This document shows, in pieces, positions 20,695-29,778 of a DNA stretch of 64,000 nucleotides. Origin of the DNA: Zea mays. Lineage: Eukaryota > Streptophyta > Magnoliopsida > Poales > Poaceae. A model generated the notes under the pieces. The model saw only the letters and a list, made by a program, of their open reading frames with translations. It was not told where the DNA came from and made no database searches. Both the position numbers and the translations under genes were made by a program. Each line of letters starts with the position of its first letter. Position 1 is the first letter of the stretch. Where the stretch lies: positions 9,508,001 to 9,572,000 of the forward strand of contig NC_050104.1 in NCBI RefSeq assembly GCF_902167145.1, given 5' to 3'.

Positions 20695-22285
20695 AGCTCT
20701 CTGATGTAACTGTGCTAGTGTAAAAAATTAGATGCCTTCTAATCTTTCTTTTAAATAATATCGTAGACCATTAAAGGCTAATCCTACTAGCTGTTTTTCT
20801 GCTAAATGAATTTGAAAGCATCGATTTCTTGTATCTCGGAATCTTCGGATGTAATCATTAACCGATTCATCTTTTGTCTCTCACAATGACACTAAATCTA
20901 CCAAATCCAACTCATAGTCACCGGAGAAAAAATGATCATGAAATTTTTGTTCTAGATCCCCCATGATGAAATGGAATTAGGAGGTAAAGTGGCATACCAT
21001 GCAAACGCGGTTCCTGTTAGCGATAATGAAAATAAACGTACGCGAAATGCCTCTGTGTCGGCCAATTCTCCCAATTGTGCTAAGAACTGGCCTATATGTT
21101 CGCGCGTGTTTTTTCCTTGATCACCCAAAAATTTTGCGAATTCGGGTATTCTAGTTCCATGTGGGTATGGGTGGTGATCAAATCGGCTGTCATAAGGTTT
21201 CCGATATGATTGCCGCCCAGGGATCATGCTTACTCCGAGCTTATCTCGGAACGCCCCGGCTATTTCTTCCCTCACTATATCAATGGCAGCCCGTGCAAGA
21301 CCATCGGCTCTCTGGTCAAACATAGGTGGGGTTGGTTGCATGTTAGTATGTTGTCGTTCCCCCCATTGGTTGAGCTACGTGGTGCATTTCCATTTGCCCT
21401 ATATGGCTCATAGGTTTGATCGTTTCTTTCCGGCCTTCTAGGTGGGGTCGGAAAGCTTTCCTGGGCTCTAGATCCTGAATTAATGGGCTGGTGTATTGCA
21501 TAGTGTGATGGGAAGTGTTGCTGGGACGGGCGAGGATTCAGGTAATAATCCTCCTCAAAAGACTCATGCGCGGACTGTCCGGATATGTACCCGGACCGTC
21601 CGTGATTATATGCGGACCGTCCGTCGTTGTATGCGGACCGTCCGACTGGGTAGTTTGGGTTCTGTGTCATATGTGGTGGCTCGGCTGCGTGTCTGGGTAC
21701 TTCATTAAAAATGGGCCCGGCCATGACTGGCCCGGACGGTCCGCGCTCACGCGCGGACGGTCCGGACATGTGCAGATCAGCTGTTTTGCTGCCGATTTGC
21801 GGTTGCTCAGGGTACGTGTCCATCGGCATCCCATAAAGGGGTTGTGACTGGTCGTGACAACCTACAGCCGATGTATTACGCGTGTTACCCCCTAATTCTA
21901 CCTCATGTGATGGAAAATTTGCAATGCTAGATTTGTCAAATGCACGCGCTAATCTCCTATAGTCGTTTTGCATATCCCCTATGATGTTTTGCATTTGTTC
22001 ACGCTGTTCATTTACATAATTCTTAAGAGATTGCAACTCGTTTGTATTACTTACATTGGGGATGTCTGGCGTGGGTCGCAGTGAAGCCGGATCCGTCGCC
22101 CGATGTCGGATGACTTTGTTGTTCCTGTCCACTTTGAAGTTGGCCAAGAACTTTGCTTTCGCCTCCTGGATCATCTGCTCCTTGTGCTCCTCGAACTGGA
22201 GATGTTCATCAGCCGGCAATGTATCCCAAGTCGGCTCTACGATGTTGCTTGGGGAAATATCAGAGCTATCTCTTGAACCGGCCAT
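20695..22285 (-). pseudogene. Gag N-terminal and capsid region (gypsy 13730-22996)
   Basis: The probable start is ATG at 22285-22283, about 60 bases after the LTR and in the frame of the first long ORF. The N-terminal half is Pro/Gly/Tyr-rich with G-R-S-A-Y-N repeats encoded over GGACCGTCCG palindromes (about 21645-21565). A frameshift near 21345 moves the frame to 21341-20952, which holds the retrotransposon gag core (S-L-T-G-T-A-F-A-W-Y). A second shift near 20955 and stops near 20880 and 20730 precede the next open stretch at 20694. Confidence 0.8.
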
Positions 22286-22320
22286 TGAGGGCCGATTTGA
22301 TAGGTCTAAATATTTTGTCC

Positions 22321-22335
22321 CCAGCGGAGTCGCCA
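22321..22335 (-). other. Primer binding site, gypsy element
   Basis: TGGCGACTCCGCTGG on the minus strand, seven bases from the 5' LTR. From memory it resembles the tRNA-Arg complement used by Tat/Ogre elements. Confidence 0.7.
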
Positions 22336-22342
22336 AAAAGTA

Positions 22343-22996
22343 TGTTGACGCTTTTTCGGAGAGCCAAATACTCAAGAAGAACCGGCGGCGGTGCTCTCTG
22401 GTCAGGCGCGGACGGTCCGCGGCCTGGGGCCGAACGGTCCGCGACCTGGCGCAGGGGCTAGGGTTTCCTGCCTGACGGCCGGACGGTCCGCGCCCTGGGG
22501 CCGGACGGTCCGCGCGTGCGCAGGGGCGGCGGAAGATCGCCGGCGGCGCCTGGATCTCGCTCCCGGGAGGGACCCCGTCGGGGAGGAGAGATCCTAGGGG
22601 TTGTCTAGGCTCGGGCCGGCCGACCTAGACTCCTCTAATCGGCGTAGAGTTGAAGAGAGGCGAAGGATTTGGGGATCGAGAGGCTAAACTAGAACTAGAC
22701 TAGAACTACTCCTAATTGTACTGGAAATAAATGCGAATAGAAGTTGTATTGATTCGATTGATAATTACAAATCGGCCGTAGACCTCTCTTTTTATAGAGG
22801 AGGGGGCTGAACCCTTTACACAACTGGATTCCGAGCTAATTCCGCAAATCTAGCCAACAAACATAGCACAAAACTCAGAACCCTAAACTGCTTTGCGCAT
22901 GTGCGGACCGTCCGGCCCACAGACGCGGACTGTCCGGACCGCGGACCGTCCGGCCTCAGGGCCGGACCGTCCGCCCGCTCAAAATGAAGCTCAACA
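22343..22996 (-). repeat. 5' LTR of the gypsy element (654 bp)
   Basis: Same ends as the copy at 13730-14384; about 22 substitutions and one indel separate them. Followed by target duplication CCACG (22997-23001). Confidence 0.95.
22790..22796 (-). promoter_or_regulatory. LTR TATA box, gypsy element
   Basis: TATAAAA on the minus strand (context CCTCTATAAAAAGAG); the 3' LTR copy is at 14177-14183. Confidence 0.6.
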
Positions 22997-23001
22997 CCAC
23001 G

Positions 23002-23340
23002 ATTCTTTGTGTATTCACTTCATCATCTTTTAGATTTGTCTGTATCGTATGGGCACCTTACTAGTGGAAGATATAATGCTAGTGGAGATTAAAACCTACG
23101 TATAGTGTTGATATAGACTTTTGTCACGCTGTATTACACGAAGACATGGGTGCGAAGTTTCAACCCTTATAAGGTAGAAATATCTTTCAAATACCTACAA
23201 AACATATTAAAGATAACTTTAGATATGACTCTAAAATATTTTTATATGGTTGTTCGACTGCTTGCCAATAAAGAGTCACGTAGACGGAAAGGTGAAAAAT
23301 ATAAAGGATATAATGCATTATATGGACATGCGCTTCTGGG
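23002..23340. other. AT-rich flank, no gene seen
   Basis: Target DNA of the gypsy insertion; continues CACGATTC across the element. No domain or repeat recognised. Confidence 0.5.
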
Positions 23341-23490
23341 TAAGTTTGTTTTCAACCAATATTGTAGTAATATTTTGTATCTATATCTAATCCTCATTCA
23401 GTCATGTATATATATGTAAGTTTGTTTTCAATCAATATTGTAGTAATATTTAGTATCTATATAATCCTCATTCAGTCATGTATATATATT
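23341..23490. repeat. 76-bp tandem duplication, 2 copies
   Basis: Units start TAAGTTTGTTTTCAA at 23341 and 23417 and end in CATGTATATATAT; only a few differences, so it is fairly recent. Confidence 0.9.
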
Positions 23491-23502
23491 TATCCAGAGA
23501 AT

Positions 23503-23612
23503 GTCTTGTTTTGCCAAACTTCAAAAGTACTATAAGGACCCTACAACAGAAGAGTTAGCCAAAACACTTGACTCCTGGCCATCAATAAACTAGTATATCA
23601 CGAGTTGTAAAA
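23503..23612 (+). other. Exon-like segment with a canonical splice donor
   Basis: From ATG at 23503 a frame encodes about 30 residues of balanced composition (M-S-C-F-A-K-L-Q-K-Y-Y) and then a TAG. The segment ends AAT followed by GTAAGT at 23613, and a T-rich tract with TTTTGCAG ends at 23688, next to the PP2C fragment. The parent gene is not recognised. It may be a captured exon or chance. Confidence 0.3.
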
Positions 23613-23689
23613 ATGTAAGTCTGTGTTCATTTTGAATGTATTTATAAAGGGCATTTCTTTGCAATCCTAATGATTGATATTTTGCAGGT

Positions 23690-23985
23690 TCTTATGCCTT
23701 TGAAATTCAACTGTTGCTACGTCGTCGGATGCGGTGTCCAGAACAACCCGAGAGTCGTCGACGTTGGCGAAAACCATGAGGCCCCCCTGCTTAACGATGG
23801 ACAGCGTGGTGCAGCTGCTCTCGACCGCGTCCAAGCGGTGGCTTCGCGGGAGCTTGTCGTACACAACGGCGCATGCGACCACGTAGGACTGCTTCTAGAG
23901 GTCGAACTGACAGTCGTCAAGCTTCTTCTCGTCATCGATGAGCGACGCCAACGCGAGTGCCTCCTACTCATGGTATTTGTTCGGG
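23690..23985 (-). pseudogene. Protein phosphatase 2C gene fragment
   Basis: About 95 codons on the minus strand match the plant PP2C family (Mg/Mn-dependent Ser/Thr phosphatases) as I know it. In order: A-L-A-L-A-S-L-I-D-D-E-K-K-L, D-C-Q-F-D-L, a TAG, then R-L-D-A-V-E-S-S-C-T-T-L-S-I-V-K-Q-G and V-F-A-N-V-D-D-S-R-V-V-L-D-T-A-S-D-D. The last stretch is the core PP2C block, normally A-N-x-G-D-S-R-A-V-L-G; the Gly before Asp-Ser-Arg is Asp here. The fragment spans roughly one third of the catalytic domain, with no start and neither end of the domain. Its surroundings are repeats, so it is most simply a gene piece captured by a Helitron or MULE, or a relict of a deleted gene. Whether any PP2C activity remains: no. 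Confidence 0.75.
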
Positions 23986-24302
23986 GTTTCAAGTAAGAAA
24001 TATGGATACATGCTTGGTGTTGGTTTATGAAAATGACTCACAAGTCTGATCCATGGAAAAAATATTATGAAGAATAAATGTCATGCATGCATAAAAGGGA
24101 ATTTAAGTATAAAACATTATTCAAACAAAATAAATTGCATGCAAAGCTCTTCTTTAAATAATATTACCTCCATCCAAAAATATAATTCAAAAATCTCGGT
24201 GATACTTATCTACTACTACGCATTGTGCAAGGGTAGCAAGTGAGCTTGGTGAGAGATGTAGTAGATGTGTTTCCTATCATAGATACATACATAAACACAC
24301 AT

Positions 24303-24410
24303 GTGGTGTAGCGGTAGCAACTTTTGGCCTTTGCTTGAGAGGTCACAGGTTCAAATCCCCTTGAGAGGTCACAGGTTCAAATCCCCTTGAGGACATGTGT
24401 GTTTTTTTAA
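24303..24410 (+). mobile_element. tRNA-derived SINE-like unit with duplicated B box
   Basis: A pol III A box (TGGTGTAGCGG, 24304-24314) and a B box (GGTTCAAATCC, 24348-24358) are at tRNA-like spacing, with a T-run at 24403. A 26-bp unit containing the B box is repeated in tandem (24335-24360, 24361-24386), so there are two B boxes. ACACACATGT (24295-24304) and ACATGTGTGT (24393-24402) can pair like a terminal stem. The unit is too long for a tRNA gene. Confidence 0.55.
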
Positions 24411-24497
24411 TTTTAGCTAGATGTGGGCTGTACGGGGGAATAGGAATGGGATTGGGCTTTGCGGGGAGGGAGGAATGAGAATGATAGAACATAGAAT

Positions 24498-24590
24498 GAT
24501 GGTAGAACATGAGAATGAGAAACACAGAACAAGGATGGTAGAACATGGGAATGAGAAACGCAGAACGGGAATGGCAGAACACGGAATGAC
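24498..24590. repeat. Purine-rich minisatellite, about 36-bp unit
   Basis: Units start GATGGTAGAACATG at 24498 and 24534 with a partial third; both carry GAATGAGAAAC-CAGAAC. Confidence 0.75.
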
Positions 24591-24744
24591 CGACTACTCT
24601 TGCAGCTTCAATAAGTAGTAGAGATTTATGTGTAAGTTTAGCCTTTTACCATTTAAATGTGTTTGTATGGTACACAGGGAGGGCAAATAAATAAAAAGGA
24701 AAGAAACCGCCATTTTCAAACGGTTCCTCTCGAACTGATAATAA

Positions 24745-25174
24745 GGCTTTGTTTGGTTACTTTAGTCATTAAGTTTAGTCGCTAAAGTAACTCGTTTGGT
24801 TCTAGTGACTAAACCGGACTAAAAAGCATTAATTGCTGTGAATAATGACTGTATTACCCCTATTAATTAGTGGATGTTAGCTGCAAGAATAAAGTGTAGA
24901 GGACAAATAAGGTAAAAATCCTACTTTAGTCCCTTTTAGTTACGCCTTGGTGACTAAAGAACTAAGTATTAATTTGGTGTCAAGGGAATCACGGGGAGAT
25001 TGAAGGGGATTGAGGGGGAAATTAGTTCATTTCCCCATCAATCCCCTCCAATCCCCCGTGATCCCTTGTCACCAAATCAGCACTAAAGTTTAGTCACCAC
25101 ACTTTAGTCACCATATTTGTTTCTTTAGGGACTAAAAGTAACTAAACTTTAGTCACTCCAAACCAAATGAGACC
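24745..25174. mobile_element. Tourist-like MITE (PIF/Harbinger), host of a nested MITE
   Basis: The left end GGCTTTGTTTGGTT and the inverted right end GGTCTCATTTGGTT form the TIR; internal motifs ACTTTAGTCA recur near both ends. TAA flanks both sides (24742-24744, 25175-25177), the typical duplication of this superfamily. Confidence 0.8.
24966..25083. mobile_element. Nested Tourist-like MITE, 118 bp
   Basis: TAA target duplications (24963-24965, 25084-25086) flank two arms of about 50 bp that are nearly complementary (TTTGGTG-CAAGGGA-TCACGGGG). It inserted into the MITE at 24745-25174. Confidence 0.85.
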
Positions 25175-25262
25175 TAAAATACATGCTAGGGCATATTAGT
25201 AAAAAAGATTGGTGTAGACTCTCTCTAACCAATTATAGTACTCCTTTACTTATTACGAGGTA

Positions 25263-25488
25263 CTCCCTTCATTTCAATTTATAATTCATTTGATCTTTTT
25301 TACGAAGTTCCATCCGTTTATTGTACAAAGTTTGGTCAGTTTTGTCTTATTCAATATTTTGTGATACGATGAAAAATTCAAAGCTATACTTAAAGTATAT
25401 TACATGCTTATGAAATTTTTAAAAAAGACGACCTGACAAACTTGATGTAAAAAAGTAAACGAATTATAAATTATAACAGAGAGGGTGA
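25263..25488. mobile_element. Stowaway-like MITE, 226 bp
   Basis: TA flanks both ends (25261-25262, 25489-25490). The left arm CTCCCTTCATTTCAATTTAT and the inverted right arm CACCCTCTCTG-TATAATTTAT pair imperfectly, as in Stowaway elements. Confidence 0.75.
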
Positions 25489-25667
25489 TATATAAATTTG
25501 AGCTATTATTTTTATAAATAAATAAATTAACCTAAAAATATATTATCAAATAAGCGGGTGGACGCCCTTTCTTTTCACAAGAGTAACTTCAATGGAAGGC
25601 CTAAACTAACCCAAAAATTACTATTAGGAGATAAATCGTTTTTTCTTGCTCTAACAGTTCCCTCTTT

Positions 25668-25731
25668 GTCCCCCTAAAATCTCCCATCCTTTATATTTTG
25701 TCCCCCTAAAATCTCCCATCCTTTATATTTT
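25668..25731. repeat. 32-bp tandem duplication
   Basis: Two identical units starting GTCCCCCTAAAATCTCCCAT at 25668 and 25700, followed by a shorter repeat around TTTATATTTTAGGGTCAG. Confidence 0.9.
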
Positions 25732-26351
25732 AGGGTCAGCTTTATATTTTAGGGTCAGGATCATGTCCCCAATCTAATTGCGCACATGCAGGAGATGCAC
25801 GTAGAATAGCAAGGCTTGCCCATGTAATAAGAAGCCCAACGTAGACGTCAATAAGGCTAGACAGAGGTGCTTTTCTTTTTTAATTTAGCCCAGTTTTTAC
25901 TCTTTTAACATTTTTTTAAAGGAGCGATTGGAGTATGCGTTAAAAGTATCCCGAAAAAATTTTAGCCTACCTCAATAACTATTTTTTGAAAAATCTTTTA
26001 GCATGCTTTATAAGAACATCTCCAATAGTTATGAAAACAACTCCCTAAATATGAATTTAAAAAGTTTTCTGGAAAAAATTCTTCTCCAACAGTTATGTAA
26101 AACAGATCCTTAAATTTACCAACTCTATAAAAAACTCAATTGCATCCCTACATTTACCAACCTCATTGGGACTCCCTAAATCAATGTTAGTTCTAAATCC
26201 ATCGCGAAAACCATATTTTGTCCACCTTTTGTGTCGTCCCATCGTCCCGTTGACCACAAATCTATCTCCAGTGCCATGTGTTATCTTCATGCCGTCGTCA
26301 CAACCTTCTGATCTTCCATCGACAACTTCGACCTTCCAAGATATTATGGAA
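25732..26351. other. AT-rich segment, no gene seen
   Basis: It contains two ATCTCCAA(C/T)AGTTATG-like motifs (about 26025 and 26085), perhaps an old transposon end, but no full structure. Confidence 0.4.
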
Positions 26352-27120
26352 GGTTCTCACACCCGAATTTAAAGGATAAAGCCGGGTGCGTCTCATATGT
26401 GCGCCAAAGAAAAATAACACATCTAATGACAAAGTGTATAAAGATAAATGTCACATATATCATAATATCAAAGATAATGCTCTAGATTAGACAAATCTAG
26501 ACTCAGGAAAAGTACTTAATTTGTGAAGTAAAAGTTTGGCATAAGGATCCACTACTAGTAAGCTTTTCTGCAAAAACGAGTCTTTGAAATTTGATAAGCT
26601 TTACCTTGATTCCCAACAAACCAGCATACCCTTGAGAGTATTTTCTTTAGTCGGGTAAGTCTTGCTGAGTAATTGCGTACTCAGGGTTTTATTTCTATTG
26701 TTGCTGCAGGAGAGACTATTAACACCTTTGAGTTTTGTTAAACTCACACTGGAGGCTTTTGCTTATGTTCATTATGCGTGTGCTGCGGGAAGATGGCGTC
26801 TTCTCAGGTGTTGTAATAAGTTAGCATTTGACTCTACCTCGGTCATGTAATAATAAATACTACTTGGTTTGTATACTTAAAGGTTTGCTAATCTATATTA
26901 TCTTATTGTAAAGTCTTTCGCTCAACTCCTGGGTTTTAATTTATGTTCATGTCTGATTATTGTAATATTTGCAACTATGGGTGAATGGTCCTTGGAAATG
27001 AACGAGTTCATCGAAACTCGACACCCCAAGTAAGTTATCTGATTCACTTACATATCTATCCAAGGCCTTTATGGCAAGGATTTGTGTACGTGGGCCCGAT
27101 AACTTGGTTGGGTTGTGACA
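26352..27120 (+). repeat. LTR of chromovirus-like element F
   Basis: The 3' end GGGTTGTGACA (27120) and the start region TTCTCACACCCGAATTTAAAG resemble Tekay-type LTRs as I remember them. The exact start is uncertain because the expected TG is not seen. Confidence 0.55.
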
Positions 27121-27932
27121 CTTATTACCCCGTATTTAAGATTTGTTGTGTCAGGGTATTCTCCAAGATTGATCTTAGGTCGTGTTATCTTTGGATAAAG
27201 ATTAGGCATTCTGATATTCCCAAGATGGCTTTCTCTACTCGATATGGGCTATACGAGTTCACTGTCATGTCGTTTGGCTTGATAATGCGCCAACCTACTT
27301 CATGAATCTCATGAATAAGGTGTTCATGGAATATCTTGATAAGTTCGTTGTGGTATTCATCAATGACATTCTGATTTATTCCAAGGATGATGGGGAACAT
27401 GAGGAACATCTGCGACTAGTATTGCAGAAGTTGAGGGATAACCAGCTTTGCACCAAATTTAGTAAATGTGAATTCTGGTTGGATGAAATACCTTTCATTG
27501 GCCATATTATCTCCAATGGAGGAATTGTGGTAGATCTCGCCAAAGTAAAAGAGATAGTGGGATGGAAGATACCGGAGTCGGTTACGAAAATTCGGAGTTT
27601 CTAGGGACTCACGGGATATTACCGGCATTTCATCGAGGGATTCTCCAAAATACCAAAGCCAATGACCTCAATGTTAGAGAAGGGAAAAGAATTTAAGTGG
27701 ACTCAAGCCTACTAGGACAGTTTCAATCAGTTGAGGTTGAAGTTAATGTCACCCCAGTGCTAGTCATGTCGGACTGGCAAAGATTAGGATGTGTTCTTAT
27801 GCAATAAGGACATGTCGTTGCCTACATGTCTCGCTAGTTAAGGAAACACGAGCTAAACTACCCCACTCATGACCTAGAACTGGTCGTCGTAGTGCATGCT
27901 CTTAAGATTAGGAGACACTATATAATGGGGAC
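27121..27932 (+). pseudogene. RT and RNase H fragment of element F
   Basis: The RT palm starts only a few codons after the [11 protein letters not shown], then [13 protein letters not shown], a frameshift near 27295, the box [14 protein letters not shown], and G-H-I-I-S-N-G-G. The catalytic box should be F-I-D-D; its first Asp is Asn (27362-27364), so this RT would be dead even without the stops. After a TAG at 27602-27604 the thumb and RNase H region (Y-R-H-F-I-E-G-F-S-K) can be followed to 27932 through more stops. Target duplication GGGAC (27928-27932) then starts the insertion of D; the reading resumes at 42465. Confidence 0.85.
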
Positions 27933-29090
27933 TGTCGGAGAGGAAATTCTCCGGCCGGGTGGCGGAACGCACCCGCCCTAAATCCTAAGATGAGGAGGGG
28001 CCTAAGTGTTTTGCTTGCTAGCTGGAATCGGGATGGACACAAGAACACACAAGGGTTTAGAGTGGTTCGGGCCACCGGAGCGTAATACCCTACTCCACTG
28101 TGTGATGTATTGAGCTTGAGAGCTTGTATGAACTTGTGAGTTTGAGTGAGTGTGAGAGCGTAAGTTGGGTCTGCCTTTTATAGCTCAAGGGGGCACGTAC
28201 AAGGATACTGAGCCCCAAGATGTGGGCCTAGGGACAAATGGAAGGAAACAACTAATGCCTGTAACGCCGGGGTGAACTCCGAGCGCCATAATGTCCGTAG
28301 CGCATACAGTGTTGATATGCCGCCGCAGCTTCCTTGGTACGCGCGTGTCATGATGAGTGCAGCGCATGCGGCAGCATGAGCGTATTGCCTGCCAATGGAA
28401 TGGATAGGCACGCCGCTTGTAAGATGGCCTGGTCGCCGTTCGTCAGCGGAGTGGACAGGGCACATTTAATGCTGAGGCGGCACATCGCCTGCCAGTGGAG
28501 TGACAGGGCTCATTAAATGCTGAGGCAACACATCACCTGCCAGTTTGACAGGCGGCGCGCCTTATCCGCAATAAATACAGAGGACGCGCGGCCCAGAGGC
28601 CTTACGTCAGGCTCCACCCGCTGGCTTACGTCACGAGCAGTGGGCCACATGGCAGCATTGGGTCACTGCCTCAGCGGGGAATAGAAGCGTACGTGGTATG
28701 AACCGGACACGTGTTAGCTCCAAACCCCTGCCTGGTCTTGATTAAAGTTCGGGTACTCTTTGTCCCAGAATCCTCGGACCCTGTTGAGAGTGGCCTGGAC
28801 CCCACATAGAGGGGTCCGGAACCCATCCCAGGGGTCCGGCTCGTGCCCATGGAGGTCCTGGACCTTACCCGGAGGTCCGGTCCGTATATATAGGGGTCCA
28901 ACACTTTCCCATGGGGGTCCGGTCCCACTGCTGATGCCTTAGAGCATATCGTCTTCTCTGGCCACGTGGCGACCCCGGAGCCGTCCGCGTGGTGGGGTCG
29001 GGTGTTGTTTGCCACGTGACTAGAAATAGCCGCGTGGACACCACACCTTTATACTTTAGTAAGGGGTACCCCTATTTCAGGGTACCGACT
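27933..29090 (-). repeat. 3' LTR of element D (1158 bp)
   Basis: Plus-strand start TGTCGGAG; the other end reads GGTACCGACT where the 5' LTR has GACA, so the first minus-strand base is mutated. On the minus strand GGGGGCCAC in front is the PPT. A cluster of GGGGTCC/GGACC motifs lies at about 28780-28930. Confidence 0.9.
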
Positions 29091-29778
29091 GTGGCCCCCG
29101 GGTCCGCCTCAAGGGAGGATACGAGCCTGCAGGTGGGGCCAAAGCTTGACTGGCGATTGGCGCGCCGCTTCCGTGTGTTTGCTGACGTAATCACTGCCAG
29201 TCCGCCTTCGGTCACGCCAACTGCCACGTCTGTCCCTGCGGCTGACTGACCCACGGCCCCCACACATGATGGTTTCGCCGGGCCGCGCGCGAGGAGCCTC
29301 GATACCGCTGCATTGGTTTGAAAAATTACCTTCTCTATCTTCTACGGCGGTCCCGAGGAGGCGCAGTACTGACGCGAGCGACTGTTCGCTTTTTCTGTAC
29401 TCAAAAACCTACGCCCAAGGAGTATGGGGCCCCCATGTCAGAGACTAGGCCGTTGCTTCCGGTGGAGATGGAGAGGCGCACTACTACGGGCGGCGATTCG
29501 CTTCTCTTGTGGCGGTTCGCCTTCTCAGCACTCGGAGACCCACACACCAGCTGTATGACTTGTGGGCCTGGGCCCCCGTGTCAGAGGCTGGGTTGCTTTG
29601 GTGCGCGTCGGGCGAGATGGGCGCGAGCGGGAGTGTCTTCATTGAAAAGGGATTCACCCCGCGTGCAGCAGTTACGTTTTCGCATTCTCTCCTCTCGCTG
29701 AGCCCTTTCGCCTTCGAGCTTTCTGCGCCCCTTTGCATTCACGCTCTCCTGCTCCACACCTGCGCCGCCGCTGACGCC

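Larger units (their letters stand above)
13730..22996 (-). mobile_element. Complete Tat-type Ty3/gypsy element, 9267 bp
   Basis: Both LTRs are present with perfect 5-bp target duplications CCACG (13725-13729 and 22997-23001). On the minus strand the order is 5' LTR (22996-22343), PBS (22335-22321), gag, protease, RT, RNase H, integrase, PPT (14401-14385) and 3' LTR (14384-13730). PR-RT-RH-IN order is Ty3/gypsy. A D-G-G protease and a PBS matching what I recall as the tRNA-Arg complement suggest the Tat/Ogre branch. Counting by eye the LTRs differ at 22 substitutions and one indel in about 654 bp (3.4%), or roughly 1.3 million years at 1.3e-8 per site per year. Frameshifts and stops make it non-autonomous now. 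Confidence 0.95.

Noticed and set aside
24171..24195. Stowaway-like start TACCTCCATCCAAAAATATAA
   Set aside because: No matching inverted end found within several hundred bases, so not called as an element.
24303..24410. A true tRNA gene
   Set aside because: The duplicated B-box block and length over 100 bases do not allow a normal cloverleaf; no credible anticodon stem.
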